Below, piece by piece: positions 1 through 8,739 of a DNA stretch of 64,000 nucleotides (within the stretch, counting starts at the first letter, position 1; every line of letters begins with the position of its first letter). The DNA is taken from the NCBI GenBank assembly GCA_948471095.1, contig CAOKRG010000001.1:1-64000 (forward strand), written 5' to 3'. The translations under genes were made by a program, and so were the position numbers. The DNA comes from an uncultured Oscillospiraceae bacterium (GTDB lineage: Bacteria > Bacillota > Clostridia > Oscillospirales > Acutalibacteraceae). The notes under the pieces are model-generated. The model made no database searches. It was given only the letters and a program-made list of their open reading frames with translations, and was not told where the DNA came from.

Positions 1-294
1 GGGGAGGGGGCTTTGCCCCCTCCACCCCCACCACTTTTGAAAAAGTGGACAAAACATTTACACGCTTATCGTAAGTGTGAGACGTACACTGGCGCTCGGT
101 TCCGGGCTCACGACATTCACTACGCGAAGTCACCCCACACCCCGCAACCTTTAAAAAAGGGCGCTGGTCGCCAGTGGCGGCCGTTCAGCGCCGACCGAGC
201 CGGGAGGCGAGAAGGACGAAACTTTTACTGTTGTGCTTAGCGAGCTTTTCTCTATAACAAAACGCGCGTTTGGACGCTTCCTGTGCGCGGGCCC
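1..294. repeat. Intergenic hairpin-repeat block (copy 1)
   Basis: No gene is seen here. The block is built from modules that recur across the window. Bases 3-23 form a GGAGGGGGC/GCCCCCTCC hairpin and 31-48 a CCACTTTT/AAAAGTGG hairpin. Bases 50-110 hold the ACTTTTACACGCTTATC...GGCGCTCGGTTC module, and 166-182 hold a GGTCGCC-AGT-GGCGGCC hairpin. The first 33 bases recur identically at 8032-8064. Confidence 0.75.
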
Positions 295-2634
295 CTATTG
301 CAGCGCCAGCACCAGGGCGGTCACGTCGTCCTCGTGGCCGTCCGCCCGCCGCTTCCGGGCCTCTTCGGTGATCTGCTGGGCCAGCAGGTTGGGGTTCTCG
401 TCCTCCTCCCAGGCCATCACCAGGTCCACCAGCCATTCGCAGCCCGAGGCCACCACCCCGTCCGACACCATGACCACCAGGTCCCCGCTGCTCAGGTCCC
501 GCTGGTAGCTGGCAAACTCCACCCCCGGCATAATGCCCACCGGCACGCTGGAGGCCTCGATCACCTCGCTGCGCCGCCCCCGCCGCACGATGGTGCAGGC
601 CGCCCCGGCCTTGCGGAACTCCGTGCGCCCGGTGAACAGGTCCACGCAGGCCACGTCCATGGTGGCCAGGGACTCGTCCCCCGACTTGGCCAAGAGGGCC
701 GAGTTCACGGTTTGCAGCATGCTGTCAAAGCCGATGCCCGCCTTTAAGAGGCTCTCCGCCATGGCCGAGGTCATGGCTCCGTCCACCGCCGCCCGGCCTC
801 CGGTGCCCATGCCGTCGCTGAGCACCGCGATCAGCCGCCCGCCGCCGTCGTAAAACACATTGGTGCTGTCCCCGCAGAAGGCCCCGCCCCCCGCGCAGTA
901 TTGGGAAAAGCCCCGGCCCACCTCCAAAAGGGGGCGCTGGCACATCTGGATGCGGCAGCGGTCCTCCGCCGTGCTGACGCAGGGGGGCGAGAACACCCGG
1001 CCGCAGGCCGCGGAGATCTCCCGGGTAAAGGCGGAGCGGTTCAGCCGCTTCTGGCGCTCCCGGCCGATCTCCGCCTCGATGGTCATGCGGCCGTACTTGT
1101 CCACCCGGCAGCAGACCTCCAGGGGGGTCACGCCGTTCTCCCGCAGAATGCCCGCCACCCGCTGGGCGGCCTCCTCGTCGAAATGCTCATAGAGGGAGAA
1201 CTCCCCGGCCATCTCCTCCAAAATGCCCGCCGTGGTCCGGAAATGCTCCTCCACCACCTCCCGCACCTGGGCCGTGCGCAGCTCGGCGGACTCTTTCAGC
1301 AGGTAGCGGGCATAGTTTTTGTTCACCTCGTCCCGCATCTCCCCGGCCCGGCAGCAGCGGTCGGAGAATGCCTTGGTGAAGTCGCTGGTTTCCAGCCGCT
1401 CCTTTTCCTTCAGCCGCTGGGAGAGCTGGGAAAAATTCTCCAGGGTCTGGTCCTTGTATTTGCGCCAGCACACCGTGCCCAGGGCGCAGCCCGCGCACAC
1501 GGTCTCCGTGGCCTTGTTGTACACGCCCTGCAAATTGGGGGCGCACACGGCGCTCAGCTTTTTGCTGATCTCCTCCACCGAGGCGGACACGCTGTTGAGG
1601 GCCTGGGCCGCGCAGCGCAGGCGCAGCACGATGTTGCCCCGCAGGGCCCCGCCGGAGAGGGAATCTGCCCGCAGGCCGAAAAGCTCCCCGATCCGGCGGC
1701 TTTTGGGCAAAAACATGTACAGCACCGTGGCCGCCGCCACCTCCACCGCCCCGGTGATGATTTGGGCGTTCCCGGAGCCCACCTGCAAGGAGGCCACCCC
1801 GTGGGAGATGATGAAGGCGATGGCTGCGGCGATCTTCCCCATGGGCGCGAAGACCCCGGCCATAAGCCCGCCCAGCCCATAGGCTCCGGATAAGTAGGAG
1901 AGCCCCGCCGTGGAGAGCCCCTGCACGGCCCCTGCCGCCACCCCGGCCACAGCCCCCCCGGAGATGCCCCCGGCCCGGGCGCAGGTAAGCACCAGCAGCA
2001 CCATCATCACCCGGCCGATGGACACGCCCATGACGCTGACCTGGGAGAAGCTGAGCACCCCCAGGCCCAGGCTCACGGTCAGCGCCGCCAGGTCGCCGCT
2101 GTCGTAAAGGCCAGGGCGGGGAAGGCCCTCCTTCCCGGCCAGAATGCCGGAGGTCCGGCTTAAAAAGTAGGCGCTGCCCGCCCCCAGAAAAGACTCCGCC
2201 ACATACAGCGCCGCCGTGTAGCTGATGGAGCCGTTGAGGAACACCATGGTCATGCCGGTCAGCAGCAGGGGCAGAAAGGCCGCGCCCGGGGCAAAGAGCG
2301 GATGGCTGTTCACGCTTTTTAGTTCGGAGAGGGACCAGCGGATGGCCGTGACCGCCACCAGCGCCGCCGCATAGCGCACGGGCACATACACCGGCGAGGG
2401 CAGCAGATAGCCCAGAAAGGCTCCTAGGGCCCCGGCCCACAGGCCCTCCCGGGGCGTGCTGGCCGCCGCCGCCACGCCAAAGGGGGCGTACTTGCCGAAC
2501 ATCAGCCCGCGGGAGCACACCAGCCCGGCCAGGAAGCTCCCCAGCATCACCAGCAGCTTCCGGGCCTGTCCGGCGCGCAGGGCCTCCGCCAGCCGGAAGG
2601 CCGTCTGTTTCAATTTGGTCAGTTCCATGTTCAT
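295..2634 (-). CDS. spoIIE: Stage II sporulation protein E (membrane PP2C phosphatase)
   Basis: SpoIIE dephosphorylates the anti-sigma antagonist SpoIIAA at the asymmetric septum and so releases sigma-F in the forespore. The 779-residue product has the family layout: an N-terminal half of many hydrophobic segments (about residues 25-330), a cysteine-containing central region, and a C-terminal PP2C-type domain. A metal-binding Asp lies in SDGMGTGG near residue 607, and a second VSDGV motif lies close to the C-terminus. The length is near that of other SpoIIE proteins. The ATG at 2634 follows GAGGCGG; an alternative ATG lies two codons in. It stands alone on the minus strand. It is the clearest evidence that the organism makes endospores. 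Confidence 0.95.
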   Translation of the reverse strand: MNMELTKLKQTAFRLAEALRAGQARKLLVMLGSFLAGLVCSRGLMFGKYAPFGVAAAASTPREGLWAGALGAFLGYLLPSPVYVPVRYAAALVAVTAIRWSLSELKSVNSHPLFAPGAAFLPLLLTGMTMVFLNGSISYTAALYVAESFLGAGSAYFLSRTSGILAGKEGLPRPGLYDSGDLAALTVSLGLGVLSFSQVSVMGVSIGRVMMVLLVLTCARAGGISGGAVAGVAAGAVQGLSTAGLSYLSGAYGLGGLMAGVFAPMGKIAAAIAFIISHGVASLQVGSGNAQIITGAVEVAAATVLYMFLPKSRRIGELFGLRADSLSGGALRGNIVLRLRCAAQALNSVSASVEEISKKLSAVCAPNLQGVYNKATETVCAGCALGTVCWRKYKDQTLENFSQLSQRLKEKERLETSDFTKAFSDRCCRAGEMRDEVNKNYARYLLKESAELRTAQVREVVEEHFRTTAGILEEMAGEFSLYEHFDEEAAQRVAGILRENGVTPLEVCCRVDKYGRMTIEAEIGRERQKRLNRSAFTREISAACGRVFSPPCVSTAEDRCRIQMCQRPLLEVGRGFSQYCAGGGAFCGDSTNVFYDGGGRLIAVLSDGMGTGGRAAVDGAMTSAMAESLLKAGIGFDSMLQTVNSALLAKSGDESLATMDVACVDLFTGRTEFRKAGAACTIVRRGRRSEVIEASSVPVGIMPGVEFASYQRDLSSGDLVVMVSDGVVASGCEWLVDLVMAWEEDENPNLLAQQITEEARKRRADGHEDDVTALVLALQ

Positions 2635-2685
2635 AACACCGCCTCAAGATAAAATTATGGAAACCCTTTTGCGGGCAACGATGGA

Positions 2686-2718
2686 ATTATACATCGTAAA
2701 AAGAAAAATATCTGTCGT
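2686..2718 (-). promoter_or_regulatory. Possible Spo0A-type sigma-A promoter of spoIIE
   Basis: On the minus strand a perfect TATAAT (2686-2691) lies about 50 bases before the spoIIE start. There is no -35 at the usual 17-base spacing. An ACGACA element sits 21 bases upstream (2713-2718). Spo0A-activated sigma-A promoters, including spoIIE of Bacillus, are known for 21-22 base spacing, and TGTCGTT on the opposite strand (2713-2719) resembles an 0A box at 5 of 7 positions. The match is suggestive only. Confidence 0.4.
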
Positions 2719-2754
2719 TTGGAAGATAAGAGAAAATGGGGGTTTCCCGCTAAA

Positions 2755-3310
2755 AACGATGGTTGGCGGAGAAGTCAAGACGAAGGGGGAAAAGTCTTGG
2801 CGAAAAGTTTTGGAAAGTTTTTATGTAAATCTCGGAAATAGCCTCCGGCGGCTTAAGACCCTTTCTGAAGAAAGGGTCTTAAGAATCCCCAAAGACTTTT
2901 ACACGCTTATTATGGGTGTGAGGCGTGTGCTTGGCGCTCGGTTCCAGGTTCTTAATGAGCTCTCAGCCTGCTCCTTCCACTTCACGCAACAGCGTAAAAG
3001 TTTTGTCCTTCTCAGCTGCCAGCAAGCCCCAAACCGAGCGCGGAGCTTGCGCGTCCCACTTCACCTAAACGTGTAAAAGTTTCGTCAACCTTTTTAAAGG
3101 TTGCGGGGTTCTTAGGGGGTGAGCGTCTGCCAGTGACAGACATGCCGCGAACCGACCGAGGCGGAGCCGAGACTCAGAGCCCCGCAAGTTCATCTCTGAT
3201 GAACTTGGCCGCCGGAGGGAGAAGATTGCCAGTGGCAATCGTTCTGACCCGACCGAGCCGGCAGGCGAGACCCCACTCCGTAATACTTCTAAACTGCTGC
3301 GCCCATCCCA
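2755..3310. repeat. Intergenic hairpin-repeat block (copy 2)
   Basis: The 760-base gap holds no convincing gene. Recognisable units are a CTTAAGACCCTTTC/GAAAGGGTCTTAAG hairpin (about 2852-2882), the ACTTTTACACGCTTAT...GGCGCTCGGTTC module (2897-2943), a CAACC/GGTTG stem at 3086-3103, a GTCTGCC-AGT-G(A)CAGAC hairpin at 3125-3141 (one mismatch), an AAGTTCATC/GATGAACTT hairpin near 3187-3206 and GATTGCC-AGT-GGCAATC at 3224-3240. Two differently armed GCCAGTGGC hairpins therefore occur in one block. Confidence 0.75.
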
Positions 3311-3320
3311 AAATCACGCC

Positions 3321-3348
3321 TTGACTTTTCTCCCCCTTGTGCTATAAT
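3321..3348 (+). promoter_or_regulatory. Sigma-A promoter of the GH36 gene
   Basis: TTGACT (3321-3326), a 16-base spacer and a perfect TATAAT (3343-3348) lie about 48 bases before the alpha-galactosidase start. The gene has a strong AAAGGAGG ribosome site at 3381-3388, seven bases before its ATG. Confidence 0.75.
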
Positions 3349-3395
3349 TACCCCCAGAAACCGATGAAAAATCCCCCATTCAAAGGAGGCTCCCC

Positions 3396-5576
3396 ATGCC
3401 AATCTTCTATGACCCCCAAACCAAGCTCTTTAAGCTGGACACCAAAACCTCCTCCTATGCCTTTATGGTGTATGAGCAGAATTACCTGGTCCACCTGTAC
3501 TATGGCCCCAAAATTCCCGACACGGACCTTCAGCCTCTCATGTACCGGGGCTGGTACGACTCCCTCTCCCCCCGGAACCCCCAGGTCAGCGACCCCCGCT
3601 TTACCCTGGACGTGGTCCCCCAGGAATGCCCCGGCGCCTCCACCGGCGATTTCCGCATCTCTGCCGCCGAGGCCCGCAACGCCGCCGGCAACACGGTCAC
3701 GGACCTGCGCTACGTGGGCCATACCATTACCCCCGGCAAGCCGGAGCTTCCCGGCCTGCCCGCTACCTTTGCCAAAGAAGGCGAGGCCCAGACCCTGGAG
3801 GTGGAGCTGGCCGACCCGGTCACGGGCCTGAAGGCCTTTTTGCTCTACACCGTGTTTGAAAACCACGGGGCCATGGCCCGCAGCGTCCGCTTTGAAAACG
3901 CCGGGGACCAGCCCCTGGACCTGGAGCGGGCCTACAGCCTCTGCCTGGAGCTGCCCACCATGGATTACGACATGATCCACATGTACGGCCGCTGGGCCAA
4001 GGAAAACACCGTGGTGCGCCATCCCCTGCAGCACGGCCTCCAGGCCATTCAGTCCAAGCGGGGCATGACCAGCCCCAACCACAACCCCTTTGTGGCCCTG
4101 GCCCGTCAGGACAGCGGCGAGGAGTATGGCCAGGTGATCGGCGTGAACCTGGTTTACAGCGGCAACTTTGCCATGGAGATTGAGGTCGACACCCCCGGCT
4201 GCCCCCGGCTGCTGGCGGGCATCAACCCCAGCACCTTCCGCTGGCGTCTGGCCCCTGGCGAGAGCTTCCAGGCTCCCGAGGCGGTGATGGTCTTCTCGGA
4301 AGAGGGCCTGGGCGCTATGAGCCGGGACTTCCACAAGCTCTACCTGGACCACCTTTCCCGCAGCCAATGGACCAAGAAAAAGCGGCCCATCCTCATCAAC
4401 GACTGGGAGGCCGCCGTGTTCGACTTTGACGACCAGCTCTTGGTGGAGTTCGCGGAAGAAGCCGCCAAGCTGGGCGTGGAGATGCTGGTCATGGACGACG
4501 GCTGGTTCGGGGCCCGGAACAACGACCGGGCGGGCTTGGGCGACTGGCAGGTCAACGAGCAGAAGCTCAAGGGCGGCCTTTCCCACCTGATCGAGCGGGT
4601 GAACGCCGCGGGCCTTAAGTTCGGCATCTGGTACGAGCCGGAGATGGTGAACCCGGACAGCGACCTGTACCGGGCCCATCCGGACTGGATCATCAAGGCC
4701 CCGGGCCGGGACAAGTCCCTGAGCCGCAACCAGTGCGTGCTGGACATGACCCGGAAGGAGGTCCGGGACAACATCTTCCAGCAGATGTACGACGTGATCT
4801 CCCAGAACAAGATCGACTACATCAAGTGGGACTGCAACCGGAACATCACCGAGGCCGGCAACGCGGTGCTGCCCCCGGAGCGCCAGGGGGAGTTCTTCCA
4901 CCGGTATGTACTGGGCGTGTATGAGCTGATGGACCGCATCACCAGCACCTTCCCCCACATTTTGCTGGAGAACTGCTCCAGCGGCGGGGCGCGGTTTGAC
5001 CCGGGCATGCTCTACTATTCCCCCCAAATTTGGACCAGCGACTGCACCGATCCCATCGAGCGGCTGACCATCCAGTTCGGCGCGTCCCTGTGCTATCCTC
5101 CGGCCAGCATGGGGGCCCATGTTTCCGCCAGCCCCCGCACGGGCTTTGCCACCAAGGGCAACGTGGCCCTGATGGGCAGCCACGGCTTTGAGCTGGACCC
5201 CCGGAAGCTCACCGAGGAGGAAAAGGCCATTGCCAAGGCCCAGGTGGCGGACTACCACAAGTATTACGACCTGACCCACTACGGCGACCTGTACCGGATC
5301 ACCGACCCGGCGGCAGACCCCTTTGTGTGCGACTGGGAGTTCGTCAGTCCCGACAAGACGGAGGTCCTGTTCACCCGGGTAGTCATGCGCCGTCCGGAGA
5401 ACCTGTACCAGGCCCAGCGCCTGCGGGGCCTGGACCCGGAGAAAATCTATGTGGACCAGGAGACCGGCCGCAAATATTCCGGCGCGCTGCTCATGCACGC
5501 GGGCCTGGACCTCTCCCAGCCCTGGCCCGGCCCAGCGGACGGCAGCAGCGTCTTGAAGCACTTTGTGGCGGGTTAA
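3396..5576 (+). CDS. Alpha-galactosidase, GH36 family
   Basis: Retaining alpha-galactosidase expected to remove terminal alpha-1,6-galactose from raffinose-family sugars and galactomannan oligosaccharides. The 726-residue length matches tetrameric bacterial GH36 enzymes. It has an N-terminal beta-sandwich (about 1-330), a catalytic barrel containing MDDGWFG, and a C-terminal beta domain. The nucleophile is Asp479 in KWDCNR and the acid/base is Asp549 in SDCTD. Their 70-residue spacing is that of characterised Geobacillus GH36 enzymes. No signal peptide is present, so it is probably cytoplasmic and acts on imported oligosaccharides. No sugar transporter lies nearby. The second alpha-galactosidase at 6610 belongs to a different family and has its own promoter. 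Confidence 0.95.
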   Translation: MPIFYDPQTKLFKLDTKTSSYAFMVYEQNYLVHLYYGPKIPDTDLQPLMYRGWYDSLSPRNPQVSDPRFTLDVVPQECPGASTGDFRISAAEARNAAGNTVTDLRYVGHTITPGKPELPGLPATFAKEGEAQTLEVELADPVTGLKAFLLYTVFENHGAMARSVRFENAGDQPLDLERAYSLCLELPTMDYDMIHMYGRWAKENTVVRHPLQHGLQAIQSKRGMTSPNHNPFVALARQDSGEEYGQVIGVNLVYSGNFAMEIEVDTPGCPRLLAGINPSTFRWRLAPGESFQAPEAVMVFSEEGLGAMSRDFHKLYLDHLSRSQWTKKKRPILINDWEAAVFDFDDQLLVEFAEEAAKLGVEMLVMDDGWFGARNNDRAGLGDWQVNEQKLKGGLSHLIERVNAAGLKFGIWYEPEMVNPDSDLYRAHPDWIIKAPGRDKSLSRNQCVLDMTRKEVRDNIFQQMYDVISQNKIDYIKWDCNRNITEAGNAVLPPERQGEFFHRYVLGVYELMDRITSTFPHILLENCSSGGARFDPGMLYYSPQIWTSDCTDPIERLTIQFGASLCYPPASMGAHVSASPRTGFATKGNVALMGSHGFELDPRKLTEEEKAIAKAQVADYHKYYDLTHYGDLYRITDPAADPFVCDWEFVSPDKTEVLFTRVVMRRPENLYQAQRLRGLDPEKIYVDQETGRKYSGALLMHAGLDLSQPWPGPADGSSVLKHFVAG

Positions 5577-5960
5577 GAAACTTCTTGAAAGAAGTTTCCG
5601 ACTTCATTGAAAATGAAGTCGCACGATCTTCAAGAACTTTTACACGCTTAACAGTGGCGGTAATTTGAAGCTGAGCACTCGGAAGGATGCTTGACGAGAG
5701 ACGGCACAGGGCTTGGGGCGTTTATATAAGGAGAAAGCTTCCTAAGCGCAACAGTAAAAGTTTCGTCCGTCTCGCCTGCCGTCTCGGTCGGTTCGCAGCT
5801 TGTCTGCCACTGGCAGACGCTCACCCTTTTCAAAGGTGGCAGGGCGTGGGACGGAGTCCCACGGTCTTGCCGTAAGGCGCGCCCTGTGCGCCTTACGGCC
5901 ACTCCGTACTACTCCCTAAAACTGCGCCCTTTGGCCGCTCCCTGTTTACACCAGGTGCTC
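5577..5960. repeat. Intergenic hairpin-repeat block (copy 3)
   Basis: The gap between the GH36 stop and the DUF1540 gene holds repeat modules and no gene. It has an AGAAACTTCTT/AAGAAGTTTC hairpin just after the stop, a GACTTCATT-GAA-AATGAAGTC hairpin near 5600-5620, a partial CTTTTACACGCTTA module (about 5638-5652), and GTCTGCC-ACT-GGCAGAC at 5812-5828 within an inverted copy of the ...CCGACCGAG... module. A CGTAAGGCGCGCC...GGCGCACAGGGC-like palindromic stretch lies at about 5870-5900. Confidence 0.7.
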
Positions 5961-6054
5961 CGGGTGTGCTTTGCAAAAAACTGCATTAAAAAATGGATGG
6001 GACTCTCTTAAAAAAGAGTTCCATCCATTTTCATTGCCTACAGCTGAGAGAGGC

Positions 6055-6384
6055 TTAGCCCTGCTGGAAGGTGCAGCACTCGGTGCCGCTCTTGGAGCTT
6101 ACGTCCGAGCAGCAGCAGCCCACGCAGACGCACTCGGCCTCGCACTTGCAGTTGTTGTTATAGGTGCAGTTGTGGGCCTTGCAGTCAATGGAGGTTTCCA
6201 GGCAGGCGCAGCCATGGCCGGAGACCGCGTTCATGCCGGACTGGGTGCGGGGCTCGTAAGACTCGCAGCAGGTCTGGCTGCTCTGGCGGGCGGCGGGGCC
6301 CTCCACCTTGATGCTGTCCAGGCAGCACAGGTCGTTCTCGTTGTGGCGGCAGGACGTGACTTGGCATTCCAAACGGTTTTTCAT
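6055..6384 (-). CDS. DUF1540 cysteine-rich small protein
   Basis: A 109-residue soluble protein with 17 or so cysteines and two tandem DUF1540-like units. Each unit starts with a Cys-x4-Cys pair followed by a CxC or CCC cluster (CQVTSCRHNENDLCC near residues 7-21; CKAHNCTYNNNCKCEAECVC in the second half). DUF1540 proteins are small Clostridia/Bacilli proteins presumed to bind metal; the function is unknown. The ATG at 6384 follows GCGAGGG at good spacing. It is monocistronic and convergent with the GH36 gene across a repeat block. The family call is firm and the role is open. Confidence 0.85.
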   Translation of the reverse strand: MKNRLECQVTSCRHNENDLCCLDSIKVEGPAARQSSQTCCESYEPRTQSGMNAVSGHGCACLETSIDCKAHNCTYNNNCKCEAECVCVGCCCSDVSSKSGTECCTFQQG

Positions 6385-6535
6385 ACGGAAATCCCTCGCT
6401 TTGCGTTATTTTTGGCGTGCGAGGCTAGTGTGTCCGAAAAAGCCCGAAGTATGATAAAAGCGAAAAAAATTCGGCGGCTTCCCGCCTGCCGGCCCGGCCG
6501 CCGCGGGCCTGCGGGAAATATTTCCGGCCGGCCCA

Positions 6536-6564
6536 TTGACTTTTCCACCCCGCCGGGATAGAAT
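6536..6564 (+). promoter_or_regulatory. Sigma-A promoter of the GH27 gene
   Basis: TTGACT (6536-6541), a 17-base spacer and TAGAAT (6559-6564) lie about 45 bases before the GH27 start codon. Confidence 0.75.
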
Positions 6565-6609
6565 GAACCCAAAGCCCCACCAATATTCTCCCGAAAAGAG
6601 GAACCCCCT

Positions 6610-7767
6610 ATGCAAAACAAATTTCTCGGCCTCACCCCGCCCATGGGCTGGAACTCCTGGAACACCTTCACCCACGCCATCAACGAGGACCTGATTAAGG
6701 AGACCGCCGACGCCATGGCCAGCTCCGGCCTCAAGGACGCGGGCTACGAGTACGTGGTCATCGACGACTGCTGGAGCCTGCGCCAGCGGGACAAGGACGG
6801 CTTTTTGGTGCCGGACCCGGAGAAGTTCCCCCATGGCATGAAGGCTGTGGCAGACTATGTCCACGAAAAGGGCTTAAAGTTCGGCATGTATTCCTGCGAC
6901 GGCACCCACACCTGCGCCGGATACCCCGGCAGCTTTGAGCACGAGTTCCAGGACGCCGCCACCTTTGCCGCCTGGGGCGTGGACTACCTGAAGTACGACA
7001 ACTGCTACAAGCCCCGGCATATGGACGGGGAGATGCTCTACAAGCGCATGAGCCTGGCCCTGCGCAACTGCGGCCGGGACATCCTCTTCTCCGCCTGCAA
7101 CTGGGGCTCCGACGACGTGTGGAGCTGGATTCAGGGCAGCGGGGCCCAGCTGTTCCGCTCCACCGGGGACATCCAGGACAGCTGGGAGTCCATTAAAAAC
7201 CTGGCCCTCTCCCAGATGGACAAGACTGCCTACTCCGGCCCCTTCTGCCACAACGACATCGACATGCTGGTGGTGGGCATGCACGGGGGCAGCAACAACG
7301 ACTTCATCGGCAGCGTGAAGGGCGGCTGTACGGACGAGGAATACCGCACCCACTTCTCCCTCTGGGCCATCATGAATTCCCCTCTGATGATCGGCTGCGA
7401 CATCCGCAAGATGAGCGATTACACCAAGGAGACCCTGTGCAATCCGGATGTGATCGCCATCAACCAGGACATCGAGTGCCGGGGTCCCTATGTGGTGTCC
7501 GGCCATGACCCGGCGGCGCTGATGGCTTTGGTGAAGCCCATGAGCGACGGCTCTTTGGCCATCGGCCTGTTCAACCTGGGCGACCGCAAGGCGGAGATGT
7601 CCTTGCAGTTCTGGGACATGGGCATTCCGGCCGCCGCGGGCATGGGCCTTGAGATGTACGACTGCTGGGCCCATGAAACCGAGGGAACCTTTGCCGAGCG
7701 GTACGCCGCGCAGATCGAGGCCCACGGCTGCCGGGTGTTCCGGGCCAAGCTTGTGAAGGTCCGGTGA
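6610..7767 (+). CDS. Alpha-galactosidase, GH27 family
   Basis: Retaining alpha-galactosidase (possibly also acting on alpha-N-acetylgalactosamine), 385 residues. It starts with the GH27 signature MGWNSWNTF (residues 11-19) and YVVIDDCW. The nucleophile is Asp130 in YLKYDNC. The acid/base is Asp187 in FRSTGDIQDSW, with the usual upstream Arg. The C-terminal 90 residues form the expected beta-sandwich. No signal peptide is present, so it is probably intracellular. GH27 and GH36 share a clan and catalytic geometry but are clearly different proteins, so this is not a duplication of the gene at 3396. A small zinc-ribbon gene overlaps its stop codon. Confidence 0.95.
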   Translation: MQNKFLGLTPPMGWNSWNTFTHAINEDLIKETADAMASSGLKDAGYEYVVIDDCWSLRQRDKDGFLVPDPEKFPHGMKAVADYVHEKGLKFGMYSCDGTHTCAGYPGSFEHEFQDAATFAAWGVDYLKYDNCYKPRHMDGEMLYKRMSLALRNCGRDILFSACNWGSDDVWSWIQGSGAQLFRSTGDIQDSWESIKNLALSQMDKTAYSGPFCHNDIDMLVVGMHGGSNNDFIGSVKGGCTDEEYRTHFSLWAIMNSPLMIGCDIRKMSDYTKETLCNPDVIAINQDIECRGPYVVSGHDPAALMALVKPMSDGSLAIGLFNLGDRKAEMSLQFWDMGIPAAAGMGLEMYDCWAHETEGTFAERYAAQIEAHGCRVFRAKLVKVR

Positions 7768-7967
7768 GCAACTATCTGACCTGCCGCCAGTGCGGCGCGC
7801 CTCTGGGCCAGGACGACCGGGCCATCTACTGGAAGATGGTTAACCGGGGCGCGGAGGACTTCCTGTGCATTGGCTGCCTGGCGGAATATTTCAAGGTCCC
7901 TAAGGAAGAGATCGAAAAAAGAATCCGGTACTACCGGGAATCAGGCGTCTGTACGCTGTTCCGGTAG
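7764..7967 (+). CDS. Small zinc-ribbon-like protein, unknown function
   Basis: A 67-residue protein starting at a GTG that overlaps the GH27 stop codon by four bases, so translation is probably coupled. It has two Cys-x2-Cys pairs (Cys7/Cys10 in CRQC and Cys35/Cys38 in CIGC), which suggests one structural zinc site, followed by a charged helix (KVPKEEIEKRIRYYRE). I do not recognise a named family. The strong terminator immediately downstream supports a two-gene operon. Its link with galactoside metabolism is positional only. Confidence 0.7.
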   Translation: MSNYLTCRQCGAPLGQDDRAIYWKMVNRGAEDFLCIGCLAEYFKVPKEEIEKRIRYYRESGVCTLFR

Positions 7968-7977
7968 AGCGCAAAGC

Positions 7978-8015
7978 AAAACGGCCCCCCCGGCCACAAG
8001 CTGGGGGGCCGTTTT
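7978..8015 (+). terminator. Rho-independent terminator after the GH27 operon
   Basis: AAAACGGCCCCCC (7978-7990) pairs with GGGGGGCCGTTTT (8003-8015), giving a 13-base-pair stem ending in a T run. Confidence 0.9.
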
Positions 8016-8031
8016 CGGGGTGGCCTCCGGC

Positions 8032-8112
8032 GGGGAGGGGGCTTTGCCCCCTCCACCCCCACCATCTAAGGACGTTTATTTTGATACAAAGTGTATCGGG
8101 GTAAACGTCCTT
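8032..8112. repeat. Repeat head module and nested palindrome
   Basis: Bases 8032-8064 are identical to the first 33 bases of the window, including the GGAGGGGGC/GCCCCCTCC hairpin. Directly after lies a long palindrome: AAGGACGTTTA (8068-8078) pairs with TAAACGTCCTT (8102-8112) around an inner GATACA-AAG-TGTATC hairpin (8083-8097). The palindrome could be a miniature mobile element end pair or a processed RNA structure. Confidence 0.6.
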
Positions 8113-8163
8113 GATTTTTGCCAAAAACCGCCTAAAATGGCCGTTTTTCTAACATTTTTAAGC

Positions 8164-8212
8164 AAAAGCCCGCTGCTAGCCGGATAAATTTCCAAACCAG
8201 CGGTGGGCTTTT
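8164..8212 (+). terminator. Terminator-like hairpin
   Basis: AAAAGCCCGCTG (8164-8175) pairs imperfectly with CAGCGGTGGGCTTTT (8198-8212), with a two-base bulge and T run. No gene directly precedes it, so it may belong to lost sequence. Confidence 0.45.
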
Positions 8213-8239
8213 TCGCATTTCGGGCATTTTGACGCTGGG

Positions 8240-8294
8240 GCTATCGTTGATTTATTGGGTATCGTTATTTTATTAGGGCTATCGTTAAACCATC
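8240..8294. repeat. Three TATCGTT direct repeats
   Basis: TATCGTT occurs three times at 18-20 base intervals. The first two copies are followed by the similar strings GATTTATTGGG and ATTTTATTAGGG. The local sequence (8215-8600) is clearly more AT-rich than its surroundings. The arrangement resembles protein-binding direct repeats or an old attachment region. No function can be assigned. Confidence 0.45.
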
Positions 8295-8587
8295 ACCGTT
8301 TCTTAACCGCAGGCTCTCCTTTCCAGTAGATAATTATAGGAATTAGATGATGCTTGCATATTTTGTTCTTGATAGAATCAACGTACAAAAAGAAATGGTC
8401 ATCATGGGTGGCGATACCACCTTTGCAAAAAGTATTCCCAAACTACCCAACTTAGGGAGTGTACTTCCCGGCCCCCAAGCTGTATAATGTGATATCATCG
8501 GCTTGTGATGCCCGATAAAAGCCTAGATTTCACAAAAAATTTACAGAAAAAGGGTTGAAATTTCGAGATGAGCGCCAATAATTGTTT

Positions 8588-8633
<46 letters not shown>

Positions 8634-8739
8634 GGATAACTGCGCCCATTTTTACCCCATACCGAATACGGAGCCGCAGGAACACATCAGTATTGCCTGT
8701 GGCTTTTTGGCGCGAATCTTCAGAGTGGAGGTGTAAGCC

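Noticed and set aside
901..1893. Long plus-strand frame opposite spoIIE
   Set aside because: It lies antisense to a well-conserved gene, is rich in His/Gly/Arg from GC-rich antisense reading, and has no ribosome site or family resemblance.
3348..5561. 737-codon minus-strand frame opposite the GH36 gene
   Set aside because: Antisense artefact of high third-position GC; the plus strand encodes a complete GH36 enzyme with catalytic residues.
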